This document shows, piece by piece, positions 27,616-36,574 of a stretch of 64,000 bases of DNA. The notes below the pieces were generated by a model. It was not told where the DNA came from. It ran no database searches and saw nothing but the letters and a program-made list of their open reading frames with translations. This stretch comes from JARRNE01 sp963824085. Its GTDB lineage: Bacteria > Pseudomonadota > Gammaproteobacteria > Chromatiales > Chromatiaceae. Positions within the stretch are counted from its first letter, which is position 1; each line of letters starts with the position of its first letter. Both the position numbers and the translations under genes were made by a program. The stretch covers positions 248,001-312,000 of the forward strand of contig CAWGNT010000017.1 of the NCBI GenBank assembly GCA_963824085.1, in the 5' to 3' direction.

Positions 27616-28005
27616 TGTCCCACTTACGCGGCCCTCAGCGTCAAGGCGATCTGAGGGTCTGGTGGTTCCTGCTTGCAAGGACATAGCACATCGGCAATCG
27701 GTTTACGCGCGAAGGCATTGAGTTGCACCAGGCGGGACACGGCCTGCAGGCCGTAAGCAATCCGCGAAATGAATTTCTGAAAGGCCACCAGCAGGTACAC
27801 GCACAAGGCCACGAAGATCTGCGAAGCCACGGCATTGATTGTTTGCCCGAGGACACTCTTGATCTTCAGGTTCTGCTTGATCCATTCGAAGAACAACTCC
27901 ACCTCCCAGCGAAATGGGTAGATGTCCGCGACGCTCTGCGCTGACCACCTCTTCTGGTTCGTGATGAACACGTAGGTCTTGCTAATCACTCTGCTCGAGG
28001 GCCAT
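27616..28005 (-). mobile_element. IS4-family transposase remnant B
   Basis: The minus strand encodes the C-terminal ~120 residues of an IS4-type transposase in one frame: NQKRWSAQSVADIYPFRWEV, ELFFEWIKQNLKIKSVLG (third catalytic Glu region), then a conserved tail. No N-terminal half and no second terminus are seen. Shares a CTGTCCCACTTACGCGGCCC start with remnant A. Confidence 0.8.
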
Positions 28006-28036
28006 GCATGGCGTCAACCTGGTGGGCGACTGTCAG

Positions 28037-29455
28037 CTATAAATGAATAGTCCTTCCGTCCACCGCCAGCGCGGCTTCGTGGATCGCTTCGGACAGGGTC
28101 GGGTGGGCGTAGATGGTGCGCGCCAGGGCTTCCGAGCTGGCTTGAAATGCCATGGCGGTGACGCCTTGGGCGATGAGCTCCGAGGCCTGAGCACCGAAAA
28201 TGTGCACCCCCAGGATCCGATCGCTTTTCTTGTCCGCCAGAATTTTCACCAGGCCCTCGGTCTCGCCGGCGCCGTGGGCGCGGCCGATAGCCCGGTAGGG
28301 AAAGCTTCCTTTACGAAACTCGACGCCCTCTTCGGAAAGCTCCGCCTCGGTCTTGCCCACCCAGGCGACCTCCGGATGGGTGTAGATCACCCACGGCACC
28401 AGGTCATGGTCGACATGAGCGGACTGCCCGGCAATGAGCTCCGCCACGGCGATTCCTTCTTCGGATGCCTTGTGCGCCAGCATCGGGCCCCGTACGACAT
28501 CGCCGATAGCCCAGACCCCCGCGACTCCCGTGCGGCAATGACCGTCCACCACGATACGTCCCCGGTCGTCCACCTCGACGCCGGCCGCCTCCGGATTCAG
28601 CTCATCAGTGAACGCCCGCCTGCCGACGGCCACGATGAGCCTGTCCACCTCGATGGACTGTTCGCCGTCGTCGTCTTCGAAGCTCACCTCCACGCCTTTC
28701 TCGCCCGCCTTGGCGTCGGTGACCTTGGCGCCCAGGCGAATATCGAGCTTCTGCTTCTTGAATACCCGTTGCGCTTCTTTGGCTATGTCCCGGTCCGCGC
28801 CGGCGAGAAAATCCTTGCGTGCCTCGAGAACAACCACCTCGGATCCAAGCCGGTTCCACACGCTGCCGAGCTCCAGGCCGATCACGCCGGCGCCGATGAC
28901 TCCGAGACGTTTAGGCACTTCATCAAAAGCGAGCGCTCCCACGTTGTCGACGACGTGCTCGCCGTCGATCTCGGCGACGGGGATCTCCATCGGCGCGGAG
29001 CCGGTGGCGATGATGATGTTCTTGGCCTTAAGTGTTACTTTCTCATCGGAATCGTGAAGAGAAACCTCTACTTGTCGGTCGCTCAGCAGCCTGCCGTGTC
29101 CCTGGAGCGCATCGATCTTGTTTTTTTTAAAAAGTCCCGCAACGCCGCGGGTGAGGGTCTGTACCACTTTGCCCTTGCGTTCCTGCATCTTCGCGACGTT
29201 CACGGACGCGCCCTTCACTTCAATGCCGTGGGCCGGTAACAGGTGCTGGATGTTGTGATAGTGGTGCGAGGAGTCCAGCAGCGCCTTCGACGGAATACAG
29301 CCGACGTTCAGGCAGGTCCCGCCGAGCGAAGGTTTTCCGTCCGGACCGAGCCATTGGTCCACGCAGGCCGTCTTGAGGCCCAGCTGGGCGCAACGGATGG
29401 CCGCGACATAACCGCCGGGGCCCGCGCCGATGACTACAACGTCGTATTCTTTCAT
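28037..29455 (-). CDS. lpdA: Dihydrolipoamide dehydrogenase
   Basis: E3 flavoprotein of 472 aa that reoxidises dihydrolipoyl carriers with NAD. FAD motif IGAGPGGYVAAIR at residues 9-21, redox disulfide GGTCLNVGCIPSK near 45-57, NAD motif VIGAGVIGLELG, second FAD motif AIGDVVRGPMLAHKA, and the C-terminal His-Glu pair in HPTLSEAIHEAALA. Full length and intact. No E1/E2 genes are adjacent; the lipoyl protein at 26230 is a possible partner. Confidence 0.93.
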   Translation of the reverse strand: MKEYDVVVIGAGPGGYVAAIRCAQLGLKTACVDQWLGPDGKPSLGGTCLNVGCIPSKALLDSSHHYHNIQHLLPAHGIEVKGASVNVAKMQERKGKVVQTLTRGVAGLFKKNKIDALQGHGRLLSDRQVEVSLHDSDEKVTLKAKNIIIATGSAPMEIPVAEIDGEHVVDNVGALAFDEVPKRLGVIGAGVIGLELGSVWNRLGSEVVVLEARKDFLAGADRDIAKEAQRVFKKQKLDIRLGAKVTDAKAGEKGVEVSFEDDDGEQSIEVDRLIVAVGRRAFTDELNPEAAGVEVDDRGRIVVDGHCRTGVAGVWAIGDVVRGPMLAHKASEEGIAVAELIAGQSAHVDHDLVPWVIYTHPEVAWVGKTEAELSEEGVEFRKGSFPYRAIGRAHGAGETEGLVKILADKKSDRILGVHIFGAQASELIAQGVTAMAFQASSEALARTIYAHPTLSEAIHEAALAVDGRTIHL

Positions 29456-29547
29456 GTGATTACCTTCGTGACGTTCTGATCGTGTGAGATGTTACCAGTG
29501 ATTCGTGATCAGCGATGAAGATCCGATCGAGACGGTGCTTTGGCACG

Positions 29548-29695
29548 CTACAACTCGATATCGCGGCATGGCGCCGACGATTCCATCAGACGACGGCTCC
29601 GACCCCCATCAATCTTATGCCGCGCTTCGTGGTATGGCAGACGGATGGAATCCGCAGCGCTGCTTTTTAGCGTCAGCTGGATGCGATTGTTGGAT
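29548..29695 (-). repeat. Possible third attC-like site (weak)
   Basis: On the minus strand ATCCAAC (29695-29689) follows 9 bp after the dsrE-like stop, as the R'' box of a cassette site would. The partner box near 29548 (GTTGTAG) fits the consensus poorly, so the site may be degenerate or truncated. Confidence 0.25.
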
Positions 29696-29704
29696 CAATA
29701 GCCG

Positions 29705-30214
29705 CTAGAATACTGGTACAAGCTTGTATCCTTGGGTTTGCCAACCTATTAAAGAAATGAAGCCATCTCCAACCACTTTCATTCCTGGGAGAATGGTTTG
29801 GTTGTCAACATCAAATACCTTCGTTGCGACGGCGCACACCTCCATACGAACTCCAAGGGCATGAAGTTCTTTTACTGTTTCGGAAATCGATTTCAATTCT
29901 GACTCAAACTCCAGTGCCAGTTCGTCATGTGGCTCCGTGCTCAGGTACTTAACCGTCTGACCGATAAATACCAATATCATATCTGGCTTGACACCCTGCT
30001 TAATGAAACCTTGGTGTGTTCCTTTGATGATCTTGAGATAAAACGCGGTTTTCTTCGGATTGGTGAAATCAATTAGAAAAACCCCCTTCGCCTCTTTGAG
30101 CCCGTTTAACGACTCGGAATCGTCTATGACAGATTGGGCCGTCGACGATATTGGCATACCCATACTCATAGCAATAATAAGCAACATGGGAAAAACGATA
30201 TTTTTTGCTCTCAT
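29705..30214 (-). CDS. Exported DsrE/DsrF-like protein in a cassette-like setting
   Basis: 169 aa with a signal peptide (MRAKNIVFPMLLIIAMSMGMPISSTAQS) and a DsrE-fold body: GVFLIDFTNPKKTAFYLKII, PDMILVFIGQTVKYLS, LHALGVRMEVCAVATKVFDV and a C-terminal GWQTQGYKLVPVF. DsrE-fold proteins bind or transfer sulfane sulfur in the cytoplasm; secreted forms are poorly understood. The single Cys in MEVCAV is at the usual position. Start 30214 follows AGAGAGGT. AT-richer than neighbours. It lies downstream of an attC-like site exactly as a gene cassette would. Confidence 0.75.
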   Translation of the reverse strand: MRAKNIVFPMLLIIAMSMGMPISSTAQSVIDDSESLNGLKEAKGVFLIDFTNPKKTAFYLKIIKGTHQGFIKQGVKPDMILVFIGQTVKYLSTEPHDELALEFESELKSISETVKELHALGVRMEVCAVATKVFDVDNQTILPGMKVVGDGFISLIGWQTQGYKLVPVF

Positions 30215-30239
30215 GGCTTTACCTCTCTTGGTTGAATTG

Positions 30240-30377
30240 ATCCAACGCCGTGGTAAGCGGCGGCTGTTGTGGAACAGCGTTTGCGCAATCATGGCGACGC
30301 GATGCGCGAAAAGCCGCGGAGCACCAGACGTGCGACTGAGAAGCACAGCGACCAGCGGCTTGACCGATTTGTTAGGC
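30240..30377 (-). repeat. attC-like recombination site 1
   Basis: Read on the minus strand: GCCTAAC (30377-30371) ... GTTGGAT (30246-30240), fitting RYYYAAC and GTTRRRY. The 138-bp interior has complementary shoulders (GCCGCTGGTC near one end, a GGTAAGCGGCGGC-type arm near the other). The stop codon TAA of the upstream gene lies inside the first box, a hallmark of integron gene cassettes. Confidence 0.55.
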
Positions 30378-30797
30378 ACCTACCGCACCACCGCGGATTA
30401 GTTCGCCTGGCCCTCTTTCGTCATTCTGCAGATACTCCGCCGGCGAATAACCTTTTTTTGACCACCGTTCCCACAATGCTTCTGTAATTTCTGAACCAAC
30501 CTCGTACTCTAGGTGTATGTCAGATTCGTGGCAGAAAGTGAATTCATAGCCATTGATCTCAACAAACAAATCATCGGCTCCGAACCCGCCTATTCCGGAA
30601 CTCTCAACCTCCCGCACTTTTGCCGACAATTCTGCCAAAGCGATCTGTTCGGACTGCCATTCATCGCTTAGGTAGTAGTCATTACCCCACGCCCAGCCAA
30701 ACAACACCGAAGCTTTCTCGTGCCCGGTTTCCTGTAAGTACCGAATGCAGAACTCAAACTCTGCGCGCAATTCTTCCGTGGAGAAGAATCTTCGCAA
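30372..30797 (-). CDS. Hypothetical protein in cassette-like unit
   Basis: 141 aa, acidic, no recognised family: RFFSTEELRAEFEFCIRYL, VLFGWAWGNDYYLSDEWQ, DDLFVEINGYEFTFCHESD and a C-terminal KKGYSPAEYLQNDE. The frame starts with TTG at 30797. An ATG at 30813 (MKRKIL) is 7 bp from the attC-like box and would need a 1-base change to join, so the true start is uncertain. Its TAA sits in attC-like site 1. Composition is lower in GC than the flanks. Confidence 0.6.
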   Translation of the reverse strand: MRRFFSTEELRAEFEFCIRYLQETGHEKASVLFGWAWGNDYYLSDEWQSEQIALAELSAKVREVESSGIGGFGADDLFVEINGYEFTFCHESDIHLEYEVGSEITEALWERWSKKGYSPAEYLQNDERGPGELIRGGAVGA

Positions 30798-30819
30798 GAA
30801 TCTTGCGCTTCATTTCTTT

Positions 30820-30909
30820 GCCTAACGCCAAGCATATGGGGCGGGCCGCCGCGCAGCGATGGCACGTCCCCGCCGCCCGAAGGGCAGCGACATGATGCAC
30901 TTGTTAGCT
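30820..30909 (-). repeat. attC-like recombination site 2
   Basis: Minus strand: AGCTAAC (30909-30903) ... GTTAGGC (30826-30820), 90 bp, with a GC-rich self-complementary interior (CCGCCCGAAGGGC-type and GGGCGGGCCGCC segments). The second box fits GTTRRRY; the first deviates at one position. It begins 4 bp after the stop of the next cassette gene. Confidence 0.5.
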
Positions 30910-30912
30910 GCG

Positions 30913-31330
30913 TTACCCTTCAACTACAAATTTTCCTTCAGTTTTGCCAACAACCACCCTTGGCTGCTGTCCATTGTCTGGTGATTCAACGACCCATACG
31001 CCGCTAAACTCAGGGGTGCGTATGACCGTGAAGTGCCAAGAGAGCAATAAGCGCAGCGATTCGATGGTGGGCGGAATATCTGCGAGTATTTGTTTAGCAC
31101 TTTTTCATTGCCCCAAGGATTATCAGCGTGCAATAGCTTTCCCAAGCGATCATAAAACGATTCAAATTGTCTTTTGGAAAGTGAATCATCATCTCGGCGA
31201 TCAAAATGCGACTTGCCCGGACCAGTGCTGACTGGAGCGGACAGGTTAAATAGGCTGCATTGCTCCACGACTGGCCCGGGAATGATCCGCAAAGTCGATC
31301 CGGGATCGTCATCTTCGTGATGATTTTCCA
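30913..31330 (-). pseudogene. Hypothetical protein in cassette-like unit, frameshifted
   Basis: The minus strand gives SHFDRRDDDSLSKRQFESF and LGKLLHADNPWGNEKVLNKY, then a shift near 31078 into ADIPPTIESLRLLLSWHFTV, TPEFSGVWVVESPDNGQ and KTEGKFVVEG ending at TAA 30915-30913, four bases before attC-like site 2. No known family. The start is not clear. The tail reads like a small immunity or stress-type protein, but I do not assign a function. Confidence 0.5.
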
Positions 31331-31566
31331 ATTGAAATGACTGTCCCGGGCAAAGCCGGGCGCTGTTCAATGCAACCGCCTGAACCGAGTTCGCGCGGCC
31401 TCTACGCCAGACGCCGTATGGCCAACAAACGGGCACCCACCATGCTGACGCCTGGGGGCTGCATCAAGTCCGGCTTTTGAGGTCATCGGGGCAATTTCGG
31501 CGTCTGAACAGCGGTGCGTGGCAAGTGACACAAGGTGGACCGAAGGCGCGAAACGCCTCGCGGCGC

Positions 31567-32088
31567 TCACTTGCCGTGGATATAAGCCTCAAGCTGATGC
31601 AACAACCCGGGGCTGTCCCAGTCGCGCTCACCCACCGCCTCGGCCACGATGCGACCCTGCGGGTCGAGCAGATAACTGGTCGGCAGGCCCACGACCTGCC
31701 AAGCGCTCAGGTCCATCTCGGAATCCACCAGAATCGGGAACTCAAGCCCCCGACTTTCGGCGTAGGTCCTGGCCTGCTTCAGACTCGGTCCGACGTGCAC
31801 GGCCAGCATGTCGAAGCGCTCACTCTTCAAGCGCTGATAGGCGCGCTGCATGGACGGCATCTCCTGCTGGCAGGGGGTACACCAGACGGCCCAGAAATTG
31901 ACTAGCAGGTAGCGACCTCGGTAGTCGTCAAGCCGGTGCTGAAGGCCGTCGATCCCCGGTAGTTGGAAATCGGCGACCGGGCGCGCCGCCTCGAGCGGCC
32001 GCATCAGGCCCGCCGCCATGGCCTGGGGCGCGATGACCAGCAGGCCAAGCGCGAAAAGCCAGGTCTTATTCGGCAGAATGTACATCAT
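31567..32088 (-). CDS. TlpA-like periplasmic thioredoxin
   Basis: 173 aa with a signal peptide (MMYILPNKTWLFALGLLVIAPQAMAA) and a redoxin fold: LPGIDGLQHRLDDYRGRYLL, active site VNFWAVWCTPCQQEMP (CTPC), and VGLPTSYLLDPQGRIV with the cis-Pro. Likely keeps periplasmic Cys or Cu/heme sites of its neighbours reduced. Same strand as, and downstream of, the Sco-MauG and mtoX genes, so probably a maturation factor of methanethiol oxidase; that role is inferred from position. Confidence 0.8.
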   Translation of the reverse strand: MMYILPNKTWLFALGLLVIAPQAMAAGLMRPLEAARPVADFQLPGIDGLQHRLDDYRGRYLLVNFWAVWCTPCQQEMPSMQRAYQRLKSERFDMLAVHVGPSLKQARTYAESRGLEFPILVDSEMDLSAWQVVGLPTSYLLDPQGRIVAEAVGERDWDSPGLLHQLEAYIHGK

Positions 32089-32141
32089 GCGCCCAGTGGG
32101 GATCCTCTTTGGTGATATCGCCAATCGGCGCGGCGAAGGCG

Positions 32142-34040
32142 TCAGCGACGATCGACATCGACATTGTTTCCGGTCAGGGTTTCGAGGAACGCGACCAGTT
32201 CGTCGACCTCCCGCTCGCTCAGACCGAGCGGACGGATCCGCGGGTCCTGCAATTCGTTCGGCACTCCACCCTATTGTAAAACTCCACCACCTCATCGCAG
32301 CGTACCTAGAGAGCCGTTATGCATATAAGGTGCGGTCAAGGCAACGTTGCGCAGTCTCGGCGTGCGATACTTCCAGCGGTCACTCGGGTTCTGCGTCACT
32401 TCGTACAGACCCAGGTCCGGCAGCGGCGGGAGAGCAACCGCGTCGATGATCTCGCGCTTTACCTCGACGGTGACGCCGGGGGCGATCAGCACCTTCTCCT
32501 TATCCGGCCGGATGCCCATGGACTCGCGATATCCGGTGCCCGTGTTGTGCAGGCCATTGTCGGTGAACAGGGCGCTGTCCTTACCGACCGTATGACAGGA
32601 CGAGCAGCCGGCCTTGCCGGTAAACAGCTCGAAGCCGCGCTTTGCGGCCGCCGACACGGCCGTCGAGTTACCGCCGTAATGCCAGCGGTCGAAGGGCGAG
32701 TCGCCTGACACCAGCACCCGCTCGTAGCTGGCCAGCGCCATGCCCAGAGTCTCCATGCTGAGGCCGCGGCCGTCGAACGCCTGCTCGAACAGACCGCGGT
32801 ACTCGGGAAGACCGCGAATCTCTCTCATCACCGAACCTACCGCCGGATTGGCCATCTCGTTGTGCGCCAGCAGCGGTGCCCAGATCTGTTGCTCCAGGGT
32901 ATCCTCGCGGCCGTCGTGAAACAGACGGGTCATGTAGGCGACATTGTAGAGGGTCGGCGAATTGCGCCGCACGCTGCGCCCCTCCACCCCGACGGCCGTG
33001 GCCAGCTCATTGCTGGTGAAGCCCTGTTCGGGGATGTGGCACATGGCGCAGGAGAAGGTGTGATTGAGCGACAGTCGGCGGTCGAAGAACAATTTGCGGC
33101 CGAGCTCGACTTTGTCCCGCGTGATCGAATTGTTCCTCGGTTGCGGCACGGCCGGCAGACCCAGCGGCGGATTTTCGACGAACGAAAGCAGGTCGGCGGG
33201 TTCGCCTTTGCGTAGGTCCACGGCCTCGCTTCGGGTCTCGTAACTGCCGGTCTCATAGCCTTCCTTGTAGTCGCCGGGATGGGACAGCTTGGAGACCTGT
33301 TTCAGCTCGGACTCTGCTTCGTCCATGGATGCCGTCTTAATATTGGTCTCGTCCATCAATACGGTCTTGATGTCGTTGATAATCAATTCGGGATAAAGGA
33401 ACGAGACGCTGTAGATATTGCGGATGCGCTTCTGCGGATCGATCAGAAACACCCGAAGAATGTGCGAGAACGACGGCAGTTCCTTGCCCTCGGCGTCGCG
33501 GTCGCGAATTACCGATTGATGATAGCCCTGAAGGATCGGCTGCAACTGGGCCCGGCCGCTGGTGGTAAGGAAACGCCAATCGCCGTCCTTACGGAAATTG
33601 GCACCGTAGAGTTTCATCACCTCTGGGGTGTCGTAAGTGGGGTCGAAACTCAGGCTGATCATCCGAAAGTGCTTGCGCAGCCATGGATCGTCTTTGATCT
33701 TCTGCTGAATGCTGTACAACACAGCGGTGGACAAGGGGCAACCGTTGACATCGGTGCAGTGGCTGTAGATGAAACTCAGCAGGACGACCTTTCCGTCGCC
33801 CAGATAATCTGATAAACGCTGAGCCTGTCCGCTGCTGTCGAGCACGGCGCCGTCCGCGGCCTGACCGAGCGCAGGGAGTTCATAAGTCCCCGGCTCGGGC
33901 GGCAAATACTCTTGCCCGCTGTAAAAAGGCGCCAGCACCACCGGTTGCCCGCTGCCAGCACCATGGGCGGTAGTCGCGTATGGCGCGGTTACGGCGCTCA
34001 GGGCCATGAACAAGAACAGCGAGTGTGTGATGCTTCTCAT
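32142..34040 (-). pseudogene. Fused Sco copper chaperone - MauG/diheme peroxidase, C-terminal frameshifts
   Basis: One frame covers both domains. Signal peptide from 34040 (MRSITHSLFLFMALSAVTAP); Sco domain about residues 30-235 with SFIYSHCTDVNGCPLSTAVL (Cys-x5-Cys, longer than the usual CxxxC) and ISLSFDPTYDTPEVMKLYG; then a MauG/CcpA domain with hemes CAMCH and CSSCH and GFTSNELATAVG. At 32300 the frame ends after APYMHNGSLGTL; the expected tail (EVVEFYN, then GGVPNELQDPRIRPLGLSER to a TGA at 32142) follows through two shifts. Published mtoX loci carry separate sco and mauG genes; here they are one polypeptide. Only ~50 residues after both hemes are affected, so a truncated protein may function. 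Confidence 0.8.
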
Positions 34041-34071
34041 ATTTTCGCTCCCGACCCCGCGAGTCGATAAC

Positions 34072-34101
34072 AAAAAGGGCCCCTGGATGTACCCAGGGGC
34101 T
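34072..34101 (-). terminator. Rho-independent terminator after mtoX
   Basis: On the minus strand GCCCCTGG, a 6-base loop and CCAGGGGC are followed by CCCTTTTTG. It lies between the mtoX stop and the Sco-MauG start, so the second gene may depend on read-through or its own promoter. Confidence 0.7.
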
Positions 34102-34119
34102 GTTCAGGGGGGAGGAAGA

Positions 34120-34144
34120 CCCCTGTCCTGAGGTTAGACAGGGG
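34120..34144 (-). terminator. Second hairpin between mtoX and Sco-MauG
   Basis: CCCCTGTC, a 9-base loop, GACAGGGG: a perfect 8-bp stem just after the mtoX stop without a strong T-run. Possibly an mRNA 3' stabiliser working with the terminator beside it. Confidence 0.5.
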
Positions 34145-34158
34145 ATTGATGGACTGAT

Positions 34159-35559
34159 TCAGTCGGATTGATGGATTGATTCAGTCGCCGCCACAGCGGG
34201 CCCTTTTACATGCGGGTCGTCGCTGCGCTTGGCATACAGCGAATAGGCGCCAAATCGCATTTGATGTGCACGACCGAGTTTTTCCTTGTAGAAATCGATC
34301 TCGAACTGCTTGGTCAGTTTCTTGCCATCCCAGGTGTAGGCCTTGAAGAACTGCTGGTCATCTTTGCCCTTCTTATCCCAGTTGGACAGCAGCGAGCTAG
34401 TGTAGTACTGGCGCTTGTGGTCCCAGCTTCCCGAGACCATGTTGACCTGACTCGCGATGACCTTTTCATAGACCTGCTTCGGATTAAACGGATCGCTGAG
34501 ATCGAAGTAGCGGGTCTTTCCGTCCATGAAGGTGTTCACAAAGACTCCCGAGTCATCCGAGGCGATCGAAATGTCGACCGGGAGCGGTATCTTCGAGGGG
34601 TCGCCGATATCGGCAACCGCCTTTGCCTGCCAGTCTCCGGTCTCGTCCCGGTATATCATCCATATCTTGGAGGTGAGGGCGGTAGTCGTTATGCACCAAT
34701 TGTGGTTCGGCTGCCAGGCGCAGCGAACCTCCAATGGGGCTCCCGGTACATCCAGCACCTTCTCCGGCTTGCGGGTGTGGAGATTCCAGACGACGACGTT
34801 GTTACCGAAGCGCTTCATGGCCTCTTTGTCCTGCAGCATCTTGCCGAAGTCCATCATATAGTTGGACCAACCGGTAAAGGCCGAGGTGACCATGACGTTG
34901 AGGCGCGGCAAGGCCCGGACATCGTAGCCGTAGCCGTCGGCATACTTGCCGGCCTTCTCGGCGCCACGCAGATTGTCGTCAGTCGGCATCCAGTAGGTGG
35001 CGACATAGTCTCCATCGTTGGTGTATTCAACCAGTGCAGTCCGGCCACCGTGGTCCTTGTTGTTGGACAGCGCAGTCATCATCATCCGGCCCGGTAACGC
35101 GTAAGCCGTATGAGGCCCGACCACCCCGCCGCTCTTGGAAACGAAATCGGTGATGACCTTATGCAGCGTCGGCTTGCCCGGGTTAGTATGAACGTCGAAT
35201 ATGAATATCTTGCTGGTGTCCAGGCCTCCGGCCCAGAGGTAGGCGCGGTCATCGGTGAGGCCGGAGTGATGGGCCTCGTTACGACCACCCACCGACAGGC
35301 TGGCGACGACCTTACCGTAATCGGGAGAGTTGGGATTGACGGCGATCGTGACCAGCTTGTCCTGACCATCGCCCACGCCTTCGACACCGAGGGTCCAGAC
35401 ATAGACGAAGTCTTCCTGACCGACGATCTTGGCCATGTAGGGCGACTGGCAAGTCTCGTCCGCCATGGCGCTGGGTGCAAACGCAGCCAGCGCGGCACTA
35501 GCGGCGAGAGAGGTCGCCAGCGCGGCCCGGCCAACGCGTTTCATTTGTGCAGAACGCAT
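34159..35559 (-). CDS. mtoX: Methanethiol oxidase (SBP56 family), periplasmic
   Basis: 466 aa with a Sec signal (VGRAALATSLAASAALAAFAPSAMA) and the selenium-binding-protein-56 fold. MtoX oxidises methanethiol to formaldehyde, H2S and H2O2 and needs copper. Conserved stretches include GGRNEAHHSGLTDD, VVGPHTAYALPGRMMM, GAPLEVRCAWQPNHNWC, and DISIASDDSGVFVNTFMDG, with the His-rich metal-site candidates in EAHHSG, GPHTAY and the C-terminal GRAHQMRFG. Start 35559 follows GGAGGAAT. Sco, MauG and TlpA partners flank it as in other mtoX loci. Intact, except a short duplicated 3' end. Confidence 0.88.
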   Translation of the reverse strand: MRSAQMKRVGRAALATSLAASAALAAFAPSAMADETCQSPYMAKIVGQEDFVYVWTLGVEGVGDGQDKLVTIAVNPNSPDYGKVVASLSVGGRNEAHHSGLTDDRAYLWAGGLDTSKIFIFDVHTNPGKPTLHKVITDFVSKSGGVVGPHTAYALPGRMMMTALSNNKDHGGRTALVEYTNDGDYVATYWMPTDDNLRGAEKAGKYADGYGYDVRALPRLNVMVTSAFTGWSNYMMDFGKMLQDKEAMKRFGNNVVVWNLHTRKPEKVLDVPGAPLEVRCAWQPNHNWCITTTALTSKIWMIYRDETGDWQAKAVADIGDPSKIPLPVDISIASDDSGVFVNTFMDGKTRYFDLSDPFNPKQVYEKVIASQVNMVSGSWDHKRQYYTSSLLSNWDKKGKDDQQFFKAYTWDGKKLTKQFEIDFYKEKLGRAHQMRFGAYSLYAKRSDDPHVKGPAVAATESIHQSD

Positions 35560-35944
35560 GAAATATTCCTCCGAATCTCTATGGCATTACAATTGCCCGT
35601 AATAAGGTCGCCACCCGGCCGTTGGGGGCGCGGCGGCAACTTCGTCGACGCTGCGCTCGACGATCGGTCAACAGACGAGCGGTCGACACTAGTGTGGCAA
35701 ACCCGATGCCAACCCTCACGTTGCCCCGACAAGGCCCCGCCGATGGGTTTCTTAGAATCGGCCTGATAGCCCCGGCGTGCCGTTGCAGTTACAGGTACAC
35801 CGCTAGTTGTGCCGAGCCTGAAACACTTCCTCTGCCTGCCCCGCTCTGCGTGCCCTACGCGGCTGCGTGCTCGCCGGATCTGGCATTAATGCTGCGAAGT
35901 CGTCTTTATTCAGTAATCGGAGATTGGAGATTGCGGAGCGGTTC

Positions 35945-36523
35945 ATGTCGCGAATGACCCCAATCTGGGTCCTTATGTTGTGTCTTAGCGCCAGTGGCGA
36001 GAGTTTCGCCTTGGGTGGAGACTTCACCCTGACCGCGCCCGACGGCTCGAGTTATTCACTCCAGGACTCGCGCGGCAAGGTCGTGCTATTGACCTTCGGC
36101 TATACCTTCTGCCCGGACATCTGTCCGACCACGCTGAGCGCCATCGCCGCCGCCCTGAAACGCCTGACGCCGGAAGAGGCCCGCCGGGTCGACGCCTTGT
36201 TCGTTTCGCTTGATCCTGACAGAGACACGCCGGAGCGGCTTGGCGAATACACCCGCTATTTTCATCCGCAGTTGCTCGGCCTTACGGGTAGCGCCGAGCA
36301 GCTACACGAGGTCGCCGCGCGCTATCACGTGCGTTATAACTTCGTCGGTAAGGGCGAGCGGGAGCATTACACCTTGGACCACAGCGCCAACCTGTACCTG
36401 ATCGATGCCGAGGGAAAGCTGTTCCGCATCCTGCCGTACGGCCTGCCCACCGAGGCCCTGGTCGAGAGCCTGCGTTCAGCCCTGCATCTGCGGAATCGAC
36501 CGGACCGATCTTCCGCTGGTTGA
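35945..36523 (+). CDS. Sco1/SenC copper chaperone
   Basis: 192 aa, signal peptide at the N-terminus (IWVLMLCLSASGESFALG), then the Sco thioredoxin fold: GKVVLLTFGYTFCPDICPTTL with the Cu-binding CPDIC, FVSLDPDRDTPERLGEY and the distal His in YTLDHSANLYLID. Delivers copper to a periplasmic or membrane cuproenzyme. Divergent from mtoX across a 385-bp gap, so a dedicated Cu-supply role for MtoX is plausible. It is distinct from the Sco domain fused to MauG. Confidence 0.87.
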   Translation: MSRMTPIWVLMLCLSASGESFALGGDFTLTAPDGSSYSLQDSRGKVVLLTFGYTFCPDICPTTLSAIAAALKRLTPEEARRVDALFVSLDPDRDTPERLGEYTRYFHPQLLGLTGSAEQLHEVAARYHVRYNFVGKGEREHYTLDHSANLYLIDAEGKLFRILPYGLPTEALVESLRSALHLRNRPDRSSAG

Positions 36524-36574
36524 CCGTAGCCCTACCCAATCATCCGACAACCAAACCTCATCGAGGAGTAAGAA

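Noticed and set aside
34159..35559. SBP56 as a selenium-storage protein
   Set aside because: A signal peptide and the Sco/MauG/TlpA neighbourhood fit methanethiol oxidase much better.
35867..35944. Earlier start for the Sco protein
   Set aside because: The extra 26 residues precede the signal peptide and lack a ribosome site; ATG 35945 places the signal at the N-terminus.
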